From NCBI GenBank assembly GCA_002694745.1, contig NZMY01000002.1, positions 186,001 through 250,000 of the forward strand: 64,000 nt of DNA. The letters run 5' to 3'. Under the pieces are notes generated by a model, which did not search any database, was not told the DNA's origin, and worked only from the letters and a program-made list of their open reading frames with translations. Shown piece after piece: positions 10,142 through 19,382 of this stretch. Source of the stretch: Croceicoccus sp. (GTDB lineage Bacteria > Pseudomonadota > Alphaproteobacteria > Sphingomonadales > Sphingomonadaceae). Positions within the stretch are counted from its first letter, which is position 1, and every line of letters begins with the position of its first letter. Position numbers and translations under genes: made by a program.

Positions 10142-12346
10142 CTACCAGCCGTGGCGGTCGCCCTCGGGTCTGACCGCTGCAATCGTGCCGTCGTCCAGAT
10201 CGACTGCGATGCCCCCGCGCCGTGCGAGGAAACTGCCGTCGGCCTTCAGCAGCGCGGGCCGGCAGTCGGCGGGAAGCCGCCTGCTTGAAATGACGATGTC
10301 GGCGCGTGCACAGGCCTTGACGATCGGACCATAGGCAACATCGGCAGGGCGCTGTGCGACGAGCAGGGTCCGACCCTTCGCATCAAGCTGGCAGAAGTCG
10401 CCATTGCAGCGCGCGCCGGGCCACTCGGAAAACTCGCGAAAGCCGGCTTCGGCGGCATTGTCCTGGCCCATCGCCTCGACCATGGCCTCGGCTCCAAAGC
10501 TTGAGCTGTTGCGCAGCAGGAGAACCTCTCCATCATTGGCGACCAGTGCGGCATTTCGTCCCGTTTGCTCGACAATCAGATCGGCCGGACGCGCCAAGAG
10601 GAAGGCCGGCAGGCCGATTGCGATGGGGAGCAGTCCCAAGAGTCTGAGGCGACCTTCCCATAGCGCGATCCAGAAACCTCCGGCCGCGCATACAAGCAAG
10701 GCGGTCAGCGACAGTTGCGGCATCTGCACGACCGCACCGGGAAGGCTCGACGCCCGATGCGCGATGGCGATGATGATATCCAGCGACTTGGCCGACAGCC
10801 ACCACAAGGGCGCGCCCAGCCCGATCAGATCGAACACCAGCCCGCCGATCAGCGCGGGAAGCGTGACCGCCGTCATCAAGGGAATCGCCATGAGATTGGC
10901 GATAGACCCGTAGAGTCCCGACCGCTGGAAATGGAACAGAACGATCGGCATCAATGCCATCTCGACCACGAGCCCGGTGAGGAACAGCAGAACGGCGGCA
11001 TGCAGCCAGCGTTCGACCCAGCCTTCGCCGCGATTTGCACGCAGCCATGCCACGAAACGGCTGTTATGAAACGCGACGATGGCGACCACTGCCGCAAAAC
11101 TGAGCTGGAAAGACGGACCGATTACCGCCTCGGGCCAGAACAGCATGACGGCCATGGCGGCCAGCGCGATCAGCCGCAGGGACAGTGCCTGCCTGCCCAG
11201 CGCAAGCGCGGCGGTCACCAGCAGGGCCGCGAGACATGCGCGTATGGTCGGCAGCGCTGCTCCCGTCAGGAGCGTATAGGCGATACCCGACAGTGCGCCC
11301 GCCCCCGCCGCGACCAGCGGCAGGGGCACGCGAAGGGCGAGCCAAGGCCACAAAGCACCCACCCGCACCACGATCAGCCATGCCATCGCCACGATCGAAG
11401 CCACGTGCAGACCGCTGATGGACAGCATATGCGCAAGACCCGAATCGCGCATCGCCTGCGCGTCATCCTCGGCAATCGCACCGCGATCGCCCGTGATCAG
11501 CGTGGCGGCAATGGCTGCTGAGCCGGCGCTGCCGGACCGGCCCACGGCTTCGCGCACATGCGATGCGATTCCACTGCGCCATCCGGCAGCACCTGCGCCG
11601 CCCGCCGTCATTTGCGGCGGATCCAGAACCGATCCCGACGCCGCGAACCCGTCGAACCATGCTTCCCGCGCAAAGTCATAGCCGCCGGGAACCGCGGCCC
11701 GCTGCGGCGGAACAAGCCGGACTTTCGCCGTGAACTGTGTGCCCGGTTGGAGCCGGTCCTTGTCCAGTTCTTCCGAAATATTGAGCCGCGCGCGAATGGG
11801 CTGCCCGTCGAGCGGATCGCGCGTCGCCACGATGAGCCGCGCGCGCTGGCGCGCCGGTTGCTCCTCGCGCTTCAGAACCCGTGCTTCGACCGTGGCCACG
11901 CGCGGCCCGGCGATGGGCGGCGTACCGACAAGGGTCGACCGCGCCCAGATCAGTGCGATGCCGGCCACCATCACGATCGAAAGCGCAATGACCGCGCTGC
12001 GCAGCAGCCCGTGCCCGCCGCCCGCCGCGTCGTCATCCGGCAAGAGTACCATGGCCAGCCCCGCGGGCATGCCGCAAAGCCCGATCGCGATCAGCCAGTC
12101 CGATGGTCCCGGAAGCAGGAACCACAGCCCGATCCCGGCGATCATCGCCACGGCCAGCCACGGCATGCGCTGAAAGCCCCGCTCGGCCAGGAACGCGTCA
12201 ATTCGCGCCGCGGCACTGGACAAATGCGCCTGCGTCCCCCATTTCCGCAACCGCGAAGGGAGCCGTGAATCGGCAGCCTCTTCGCCCGCTATCGGAACGA
12301 CGGTACTGGCACGGGCCTTCCCCATGGCGCCGCGCAAGTCATTCAT
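10142..12346 (-). CDS. comEC: ComEC/Rec2-family competence/membrane protein
   Basis: [16 protein letters not shown]-type motif, multiple TMs, degenerate beta-lactamase-like C-terminus; start uncertain. Confidence 0.85.
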   Translation of the reverse strand: MNDLRGAMGKARASTVVPIAGEEAADSRLPSRLRKWGTQAHLSSAAARIDAFLAERGFQRMPWLAVAMIAGIGLWFLLPGPSDWLIAIGLCGMPAGLAMVLLPDDDAAGGGHGLLRSAVIALSIVMVAGIALIWARSTLVGTPPIAGPRVATVEARVLKREEQPARQRARLIVATRDPLDGQPIRARLNISEELDKDRLQPGTQFTAKVRLVPPQRAAVPGGYDFAREAWFDGFAASGSVLDPPQMTAGGAGAAGWRSGIASHVREAVGRSGSAGSAAIAATLITGDRGAIAEDDAQAMRDSGLAHMLSISGLHVASIVAMAWLIVVRVGALWPWLALRVPLPLVAAGAGALSGIAYTLLTGAALPTIRACLAALLVTAALALGRQALSLRLIALAAMAVMLFWPEAVIGPSFQLSFAAVVAIVAFHNSRFVAWLRANRGEGWVERWLHAAVLLFLTGLVVEMALMPIVLFHFQRSGLYGSIANLMAIPLMTAVTLPALIGGLVFDLIGLGAPLWWLSAKSLDIIIAIAHRASSLPGAVVQMPQLSLTALLVCAAGGFWIALWEGRLRLLGLLPIAIGLPAFLLARPADLIVEQTGRNAALVANDGEVLLLRNSSSFGAEAMVEAMGQDNAAEAGFREFSEWPGARCNGDFCQLDAKGRTLLVAQRPADVAYGPIVKACARADIVISSRRLPADCRPALLKADGSFLARRGGIAVDLDDGTIAAVRPEGDRHGW

Positions 12347-12410
12347 ACAACGTCTTCTCCGGTCCCGGCGGATCGCTCATGGCATGCATAGAAAGAGGAA
12401 GCACGCGCAG

Positions 12411-13925
12411 ATGGCAAGCGGCCAGGCAGATGGAACCGACAGCGGCAACGCAGCAGCGCCCGCGAAAGAGACCGTCGTCACGCGTTTCGCGCCCTCGCCC
12501 ACGGGTTTCCTTCATATCGGCGGCGCACGCACCGCGCTGTTCAACTGGCTGTTCGCGCGCCATCACGGCGGCAAGGCGCTGCTGAGGATCGAGGATACCG
12601 ACAAGGCCCGCTCCACGACCGAAGCGATCGACGCAATCCTCGACGGGCTCGACTGGCTAGGGCTCGATTACGACGAGGCACCGGTGTTCCAGTCCGAACG
12701 CGCCGCGCGCCATGCCGAGGTTGCGAACCGCCTGCTGGACGCAGGCCATGCCTATCGCTGCTATGCGACATCGGAAGAGCTTGAGCAGATGCGCGCCGAG
12801 CAGCGCGCCGCCAAGAAGCCGCTGCGCTACGACGGGCGCTGGCGCGACCGCGATCCTTCCGAAGCGCCCGAAGGCGCGCCCTTTGTCGTGCGTCTGAAGA
12901 CGCCCACAGGCGGATCGATGGTGATCGAGGACAAGGTTCAGGGCCGGGTCGAGGTCAAGAACGCCGAGATCGACGATTACATCCTGCTGCGTTCGGACGG
13001 GTCGCCGACCTATATGCTGGCAGTCGTGGTGGACGATCACGACATGGGCGTGACCCATGTGATCCGCGGCGACGACCATCTGAACAATGCCTTCCGCCAG
13101 CTGCCGATCTATCGCGCCATGCAGGAGATTGAGGGCGGCTGGGACGATCCGGTCTATGCGCATATCCCGCTGATCCACGGCGCGGATGGGGCCAAGCTGT
13201 CCAAGCGTCACGGCGCGATGGGCGTCGATGCCTATCGGGACGAGCTGGGCCTGCTGCCCGAGGCCGTGGCGAACTATCTGCTGCGGCTTGGCTGGGGTCA
13301 TGGCGACCAAGAAAATTTCACCCGCGAAGAGGCGATTGCGCTGTTCGACCTGCCGGCGGTCGGCAAGAGTCCCTCGCGCTTCGACTTCAAGAAGCTGGCG
13401 AACATGAACGGCCAGTACATGCGCGAGGCCGATGATGCGCGCCTCGCCGATCTGGCCGCGCCGCGGATTGCGGCGCTTGAGCCGTCGTTCGATCCGGCAA
13501 GCCATCGCGGCTTGTTGATCGAGGCCATGCCCGCCCTCAAGGCCCGCGCCAAGAACCTTGACGAGCTGGCCGCCGGAGCCTTGTTCCTGTTCCGCCAGAG
13601 GCCATTGCCGATGGACGAGAAGGCGGGCGCACTGCTGCAGGGCGAAGGCGCAGGTGAATTGCTGTCCGACGTCGCCGAGCGACTGGACGCATGCAGCGAA
13701 TGGGCGATCGAACCGCTTGAAGCCGAACTGAAATCCATGGCCGAGGAACGCGAACTTGGCCTTGGCAAGATCGCGCAGCCATTGCGCGCGGCGTTGACCG
13801 GGCAATCGACTTCGCCCGGCATCTTCGACGTATTGGTGCTGCTGGGCCGCGCGGAGAGCCTTGCGCGCATTCGCGAAGGCGCCGCGCGGGCAGCGCTTGA
13901 CGAAAGCGCCGCTGCAGGAAACTAA
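12411..13925 (+). CDS. gltX: Glutamyl-tRNA synthetase
   Basis: [31 protein letters not shown] (KMSKS-type). Confidence 0.97.
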   Translation: MASGQADGTDSGNAAAPAKETVVTRFAPSPTGFLHIGGARTALFNWLFARHHGGKALLRIEDTDKARSTTEAIDAILDGLDWLGLDYDEAPVFQSERAARHAEVANRLLDAGHAYRCYATSEELEQMRAEQRAAKKPLRYDGRWRDRDPSEAPEGAPFVVRLKTPTGGSMVIEDKVQGRVEVKNAEIDDYILLRSDGSPTYMLAVVVDDHDMGVTHVIRGDDHLNNAFRQLPIYRAMQEIEGGWDDPVYAHIPLIHGADGAKLSKRHGAMGVDAYRDELGLLPEAVANYLLRLGWGHGDQENFTREEAIALFDLPAVGKSPSRFDFKKLANMNGQYMREADDARLADLAAPRIAALEPSFDPASHRGLLIEAMPALKARAKNLDELAAGALFLFRQRPLPMDEKAGALLQGEGAGELLSDVAERLDACSEWAIEPLEAELKSMAEERELGLGKIAQPLRAALTGQSTSPGIFDVLVLLGRAESLARIREGAARAALDESAAAGN

Positions 13926-13951
13926 GAACTTAGAGCAAGAGGAGTGAGTAA

Positions 13952-15235
13952 GTGGGCGATACGGCGAAACTGACCGCAGGGGGCGGCGATTACGAATTCC
14001 CGGTAAAGAGCGGCACGCTTGGGCCGGATGTCGTCGATATCGGCAAGATGTACGGCAAGACGGGCATGTTCACCTATGACCCCGGCTTCACCTCGACCGC
14101 CAGCTGCGATTCCGGGCTGACGTTCATCGACGGCGAAGAAGGCGTCCTGCTGCACCGCGGCTATCCGATCGGGCAGCTGGCTGAACATTCCAGCTTCATG
14201 GAAGTGTCCTATCTGATGCTGAACGGCGAACTGCCGTCGCAGGACGAGCTGGATCTTTTCACCTATACGATCACGCGGCACACCATGCTGCACGACCAGC
14301 TTCGCCAGTTCTATCAGGGTTTCCGCCGCGATGCGCACCCAATGGCAATCATGTGCGGCGTGGTCGGTGCCTTGTCGGCCTTCTATCACGACAGCACCGA
14401 CATTTCGGACCCCGAGCACCGCAAGATCAGTTCGCACCGTCTGATCGCCAAGATGCCGACCATCGCGGCCATGGCGTACAAATATTCGATCGGCCAGCCG
14501 ATGATGCAGCCGGACAACCGGCTGAGCTACACCGGCAATTTCCTGCGCATGACGTTTGGCGTTCCGGCCGAGGAATATGAAGTCGTGCCGGCTGTCGAAA
14601 AGGCGCTGGACCGCATCTTCATCCTGCATGCCGATCACGAGCAGAACGCATCGACCTCGACCGTGCGTCTTGCGGGTTCGTCGGGTGCCAATCCGTTCGC
14701 CTGCATCGCGGCGGGCATCGCCTGTCTCTGGGGTCCGGCGCACGGCGGCGCGAACGAGGCCGCGCTCAACATGCTTCACGAGATCGGCACCCCGGACAAG
14801 ATCCCGGAATATATCGCGCGCGCCAAGAACAAGGACGATCCGTTCCGCCTGATGGGCTTTGGCCACCGCGTGTACAAGAACTACGATCCGCGCGCGACCG
14901 TGATGCAAAAGACCGTGCGCGAGGTGTTCGACGCGCTGAAGGTCAACGATCCGGTCTTCGAAGTGGCGCTGCAGCTTGAGGAAATGGCGCTGAACGATGA
15001 TTATTTCATCGAGAAGAAGCTGTTCCCCAACGTCGATTTCTATTCGGGCGTGATCCTCTCGGCCATCGGTTTCCCGACCGAGATGTTCACTGCGCTGTTC
15101 GCCCTTGCCCGCACGGTCGGCTGGGTCGCTCAGTGGAACGAGATGATCTCCGATCCCGGCCAGCGCATCGGCCGTCCGCGCCAGCTTTACACCGGGCCGA
15201 CGGAACGCGATTATGTGCCTATCACTCAACGCTAA
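13952..15235 (+). CDS. gltA: Citrate synthase
   Basis: [61 protein letters not shown]. Confidence 0.97.
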   Translation: MGDTAKLTAGGGDYEFPVKSGTLGPDVVDIGKMYGKTGMFTYDPGFTSTASCDSGLTFIDGEEGVLLHRGYPIGQLAEHSSFMEVSYLMLNGELPSQDELDLFTYTITRHTMLHDQLRQFYQGFRRDAHPMAIMCGVVGALSAFYHDSTDISDPEHRKISSHRLIAKMPTIAAMAYKYSIGQPMMQPDNRLSYTGNFLRMTFGVPAEEYEVVPAVEKALDRIFILHADHEQNASTSTVRLAGSSGANPFACIAAGIACLWGPAHGGANEAALNMLHEIGTPDKIPEYIARAKNKDDPFRLMGFGHRVYKNYDPRATVMQKTVREVFDALKVNDPVFEVALQLEEMALNDDYFIEKKLFPNVDFYSGVILSAIGFPTEMFTALFALARTVGWVAQWNEMISDPGQRIGRPRQLYTGPTERDYVPITQR

Positions 15236-15265
15236 ATTGGCGCTGATTCGGCAATGAAGGAAATG

Positions 15266-15478
15266 ACGATGCGGAGACTGGCTTTCACCATCCTCGGCAT
15301 CGTCATTTTTCTTTTGGGCGCGTTGTGGACCCTTCAGGGTCTGGGCTTTGTGGCATGGCCGCCCGACAGCTTCATGATCGGAAAACGCCAGTGGGCCTAT
15401 ATCGGCGTGCTGGCCATGGCCGCCGGTGTCATTCTGGTCTGGATTCTGCAAAAGCGCCGCAACGGACGCGGGCGATAG
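15266..15478 (+). CDS. Small membrane protein, unknown function
   Basis: Two predicted TM helices (LAFTILGIVIFLLGALWTLQGLG, GVLAMAAGVILVWILQ); start uncertain between 15254 and 15269. Confidence 0.6.
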   Translation, partial: TMRRLAFTILGIVIFLLGALWTLQGLGFVAWPPDSFMIGKRQWAYIGVLAMAAGVILVWILQKRRNGRGR

Positions 15479-15481
15479 CGA

Positions 15482-16894
15482 TCAGTCGGCGTCGTCGGCC
15501 CCGTTCGCATCTTTCAGTTCCGCAGCCTTCAGCTCCGCAGCCTTCAGGCGCAGCATAAAGCAATTGCCGCCATTTGTGCCGTGTGCGACCGTCAGGCTTC
15601 CGCCCATCGCCTCCGCAAGGCGGCGCGAAATATGCAGGCCAAGACCGCTTCCGCCGTCATCCTCGCGGCCCAGCCTTTCGTATTTGCCGAAGATCGCTTC
15701 CCTTTCGCGCTCTGAAAGAGGCTTGCCCTCGTCGGTCACGCTGATGGTCGCCCATTTGCCCGAGACGGTCGAATCGACGATGATCTCTCCTCCGCGCGGG
15801 CCATAATCGACGGCATTGCCCAGCAGGTTGAGCAGCACCTGCATGCACCAGCGGCGATCGCCCATGGCGGGCAGAGCGTCGTAGGTTATTGTGAAACGCG
15901 CCTGCCTGCGCGCCGCGCGCGTCGTCTGCAGACGGCAGGCGCTTTCGGCCACTTCGCCCAAAACGATGGGCTCCATTTCCGGTTCGGGATCGTCGGCCCC
16001 ATCGGCCAGCGAATGGGCAAGGCTGCGCAGATGCGTTCCCGCATTCACGATATCGCCGGCGTAATTCACATATTCGCGTGCCAGCGGACCCGCCAGCCGG
16101 TCACGCATGATCTCGCCCATCCGGATAATTCGCCTGACCGGCGCATCCAGCGCGGGTGCCAGCTGTTCTGACAATAAAGTTTCGGGAAGCAGATCTTCCT
16201 CGCTGGCGGGGCCGTCGGATACGATTTCCTCGTGCCGGCGGATCAGGATCTGCTGCCCTGCACTGCCACTGGACCCGCCGCTCAGCATAAGGTGCCAGCG
16301 GCGATCCGAACCCTCGATCCCCGCGATGATGCCGCTGCGAATGCCCCATTGCGACTGCAATGCGCCATCGGTCAGGAACAATGTCGACCAGTTCTGGCCG
16401 CGCTGACGCCGCGCCTGCGCCACCAGAGGTGACAATTCGACGCTTTCCGTCTCAAGCGCGACAATGTTCTGCTGCGCGTCCAGCCACAGCACTGCCTCGG
16501 CAAGCAATTGCTCGATCGCCAACCGCGTTTCGGCCGCCTCGTCGCTTTCGGCCGGTGCCGCCCTGCCTTCGGATGGCGAGGCGGTGTCGACGGCGTGCCA
16601 GTCCGACAGGCGGATCGAACAGCCATCCGCGTCCGGTTCGATCTCTGCCCAGCCCGATAGCGTACCGCCGCTGTACGCGATGGTCAGCGGCTGCGCGATC
16701 TTCATTCCATAGCTGCGCGCCTTGCGCACCAGTTTCAGCAGCGCCGATATCGCGATGACGCCAGGCAGATCGCCGCCGCTGGCCCGCTGCAGCGAGGCCA
16801 GCCGGCCATCCGCGCCCACCAGCCGGTCCTGCGCATCGCTGCGCGCGGTCAGGGGAACGGTCGCGCCGGTCGCCGCCAGAGTGCTTTCGGCCAC
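15482..16894 (-). CDS. Histidine-kinase-like protein (HATPase_c) with degenerate H box
   Basis: N-box NLLGNAVDYGPRGG, G2-like GSGLGLHISRRLAEAMGG; H box replaced (PALDAPVRRIIRMGEIMRDRL). Confidence 0.75.
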   Translation of the reverse strand: MAESTLAATGATVPLTARSDAQDRLVGADGRLASLQRASGGDLPGVIAISALLKLVRKARSYGMKIAQPLTIAYSGGTLSGWAEIEPDADGCSIRLSDWHAVDTASPSEGRAAPAESDEAAETRLAIEQLLAEAVLWLDAQQNIVALETESVELSPLVAQARRQRGQNWSTLFLTDGALQSQWGIRSGIIAGIEGSDRRWHLMLSGGSSGSAGQQILIRRHEEIVSDGPASEEDLLPETLLSEQLAPALDAPVRRIIRMGEIMRDRLAGPLAREYVNYAGDIVNAGTHLRSLAHSLADGADDPEPEMEPIVLGEVAESACRLQTTRAARRQARFTITYDALPAMGDRRWCMQVLLNLLGNAVDYGPRGGEIIVDSTVSGKWATISVTDEGKPLSEREREAIFGKYERLGREDDGGSGLGLHISRRLAEAMGGSLTVAHGTNGGNCFMLRLKAAELKAAELKDANGADDAD

Positions 16895-16896
16895 CC

Positions 16897-17865
16897 CTAT
16901 CCCTCCGGATCGTCGCCGGAACCGGTCGGCCCGCCGGTCAGCAGCGCCTGCGCATCGTTGCCGCGAAGCGCCGCGAAATTGTCGGGCAGGGTGATGTCGG
17001 GATGGATCGCAAAGAATTCGCGCTCGATCTCCTTGTCGCCCAGTCCTGCCGCGCGCAGCGACAGGGCCAGCCGGGCCAACTGGCTCTCCCCGGTCGACGA
17101 TGCGACGTCGTCGCGCGATTCGCCTGTCGTCGCGGCCAGCGCCGACAGGAACACCGCCACGCCCGCATGGCTGACCGACAGCGCGGCGAAGGCCCCTGCC
17201 CCCAGCGCGCGGACTAGCCGGTTGGCGACGGCGATTCGCGTCAGCGATTCGTCATATTCCGAACGGATCGCATGTTCGGCGGTGCGCGCATGCTGTTCGA
17301 AGTTCAAATCCCCCGCGACCACGCCGCGCAATGTGTTGATCACCGCGAACAGGACGTCGGCAGGCAGCTCGACCACGGGCAGCGTCATGCGCTGCATGTG
17401 ACGGACGAACCCGGCCTGCCCGGTCAGCAGATCCATCGCGATCGAGCTGGCATTGGGATCGTCCGCGCTGATCAAAGTCTGCAGCAGCGGCGACAGGGCC
17501 GGATCCATGCCCGCCCGCCGCTCAAGGCTTTCGGTCAGTTGCCATTCCATCGCCACGGCATGGAGATGTTCGAGCAGCATCGGCTCGTCGATCAGGGCGC
17601 CCGCCAGCGGTTCGGACAGATGTTCGACCCATTGCTCGGGATTCTTCTCGCCCGCGGCCTCGGCCAGCCTGATCGCCAGCTGGGCCGCGATGTCGTTTGC
17701 AAGGCCGCGCACCCGCGCGACGATCGCGTCCGAGAACATGGCGCGATCCTCGCACCCGATGATATGGCGCAGCACAACGCCGCGCGCGCCCAGCACCCGA
17801 TCTCCGCGCTTCAGTTCGGAGCGCATGGCGGAAGCGATTCCGCCGGTCTTTTCCAGTTCGCCCAT
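16897..17865 (-). CDS. DUF2336-like protein
   Basis: All-helical Ala-rich protein with DVLFAVINTLRG..., resembling alphaproteobacterial DUF2336 proteins. Confidence 0.6.
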   Translation of the reverse strand: MGELEKTGGIASAMRSELKRGDRVLGARGVVLRHIIGCEDRAMFSDAIVARVRGLANDIAAQLAIRLAEAAGEKNPEQWVEHLSEPLAGALIDEPMLLEHLHAVAMEWQLTESLERRAGMDPALSPLLQTLISADDPNASSIAMDLLTGQAGFVRHMQRMTLPVVELPADVLFAVINTLRGVVAGDLNFEQHARTAEHAIRSEYDESLTRIAVANRLVRALGAGAFAALSVSHAGVAVFLSALAATTGESRDDVASSTGESQLARLALSLRAAGLGDKEIEREFFAIHPDITLPDNFAALRGNDAQALLTGGPTGSGDDPEG

Positions 17866-17888
17866 GGGCTTGGCTTATCACCGTGTGG

Positions 17889-19109
17889 TTAAAGGCGCGT
17901 TAGTTTCGTGCGCCCCGTGCCCGTTTGGAACGTAAGCACAATCCAACCCAGCGCAATGGCTCCTGCGAGCAGCATCGAAAGCGTTACCGGCGCTGCCCAG
18001 ATGGCCGATATCGCCAGCGCCAAACACAGCAGGAACCGGTCGTCCAGCCATGGCCGAATCGGTGCATAGGGAAATTCGTGCGTCGCCAGCCTTAGCAGCG
18101 CGACCGCCATCAAGGCCGCGAACCACGCGGGCGGCCTTGCCAGTCCCGGCCCGCCGTTCACCGCGATGACGGCGACCAGCAGGCAATCGAAGGCCAGGAA
18201 CAGCACCGGCCCCATGTCGCGTCCGCGCGGGCGCATGCGCGACTGGCGGCGCACCGCCTGCAGCACCCGGTGCCCGCGCAGCACCATCCAGCTGAGCCCC
18301 ATGAACAGGAACGCCAGCCAGCCCAGCTGAAAACCGGTCGCCGCCAGCGCGCATCCGGCCAGCAAGAGCCCGACGGCACCCACCAGCATGTCACCGTGAT
18401 CCTGCTCCAGGAGGCGGCTGCCGAATTGCTGGGCGGCATGGCCCGCGATACGCGTGCCGACGGTCTGGCCGCTCGCCTCGGCGATGGTGCTGTCGAGGCG
18501 GCGCTTTTCGGCGGCCTGCGCATCGCCCTCGCTGCGGATGAGGTTCCAGCGTCCATCGGACAGCGCGGCGACATCGACGGGATGCGCCTGCAGCCGCGTC
18601 ATCAACGCAATGCGCAGCAGCGAGGACGCGATATCGCAGTCGCGCGGCAATTCGCGCAGCCGTTCGGCCAGCGAGCCGGGAACGATCATGATGCCCGCCC
18701 ACGCATATTCGGCGTCGATCCGCTCGAATCCGGCGGCGAGGCCCTGTTCGACCGGCAATGTCGCGACTCCGCGCCCGCTGCATAGGTCGAGCGCCAGCGT
18801 CGCGTCGGCCATCAGCGAATCGCCGAACACCAGCAGCTCGTCCGCGGCCGTCACCTCGGCGCAGAGGGCGGGCGCGTCCTGTATGATCTTGGCCGGAAGG
18901 CCCGCCACGCGCGCAGCGCCCAGCATCATCTCGACACGGTCGTCGCCCGGATCGCCCAGCACGAGTATGCGCCTGGCCCCGGCGGCGGCGGCGATTTCGA
19001 GCTGGTGCCGCGCCACCGGCTCACCCGCGACGCGCAGCGCGGCGGAAGGGCGATCGCCCCCCTCCACCAGCTCCAGCATTGGAATGACCGCTATGCGCAA
19101 GACCGACAC
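17889..19109 (-). CDS. Nucleotidyltransferase-like N-domain fused to multi-TM C-domain (possibly degenerate IPCT/DIPPS-like)
   Basis: RVAGEPVARHQLEIAAAAGARRILVLGD resembles an NTP-transferase fold; DGRWNLIRSEGDAQAAEKRRLDSTI linker; about 5-6 TM C-terminus lacking the CDP-alcohol phosphotransferase Asp motif. Confidence 0.5.
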   Translation of the reverse strand: MSVLRIAVIPMLELVEGGDRPSAALRVAGEPVARHQLEIAAAAGARRILVLGDPGDDRVEMMLGAARVAGLPAKIIQDAPALCAEVTAADELLVFGDSLMADATLALDLCSGRGVATLPVEQGLAAGFERIDAEYAWAGIMIVPGSLAERLRELPRDCDIASSLLRIALMTRLQAHPVDVAALSDGRWNLIRSEGDAQAAEKRRLDSTIAEASGQTVGTRIAGHAAQQFGSRLLEQDHGDMLVGAVGLLLAGCALAATGFQLGWLAFLFMGLSWMVLRGHRVLQAVRRQSRMRPRGRDMGPVLFLAFDCLLVAVIAVNGGPGLARPPAWFAALMAVALLRLATHEFPYAPIRPWLDDRFLLCLALAISAIWAAPVTLSMLLAGAIALGWIVLTFQTGTGRTKLTRL

Positions 19110-19382
19110 TTCCCCATGCCCGTCCGGCGCGGCGGGCAGAGCCTCTCATGCGGCGTAAGGCCGGTCTTGCGCAAGATGGTGCGCGTCATCTGTGCATAGG
19201 GAGACGGGTTCCGTGCCGGGGCGACCGCGGCCCCGCTGCGTGGCTGCATGCGATGGTGAACGATTATCCACCGATCCTTCCCCATCGCCGCCGCCGGACA
19301 GCCACAAAACCGCGCGTCAGGCCTGTATCGCGCGGCATTCTGTGCTAGACCGCAAGGTTCAGGATCGGGACGGGCAGAGACC

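Noticed and set aside
13922-15451. 509-aa antisense ORF opposite gltA
   Set aside because: Fully overlaps citrate synthase with all catalytic motifs.
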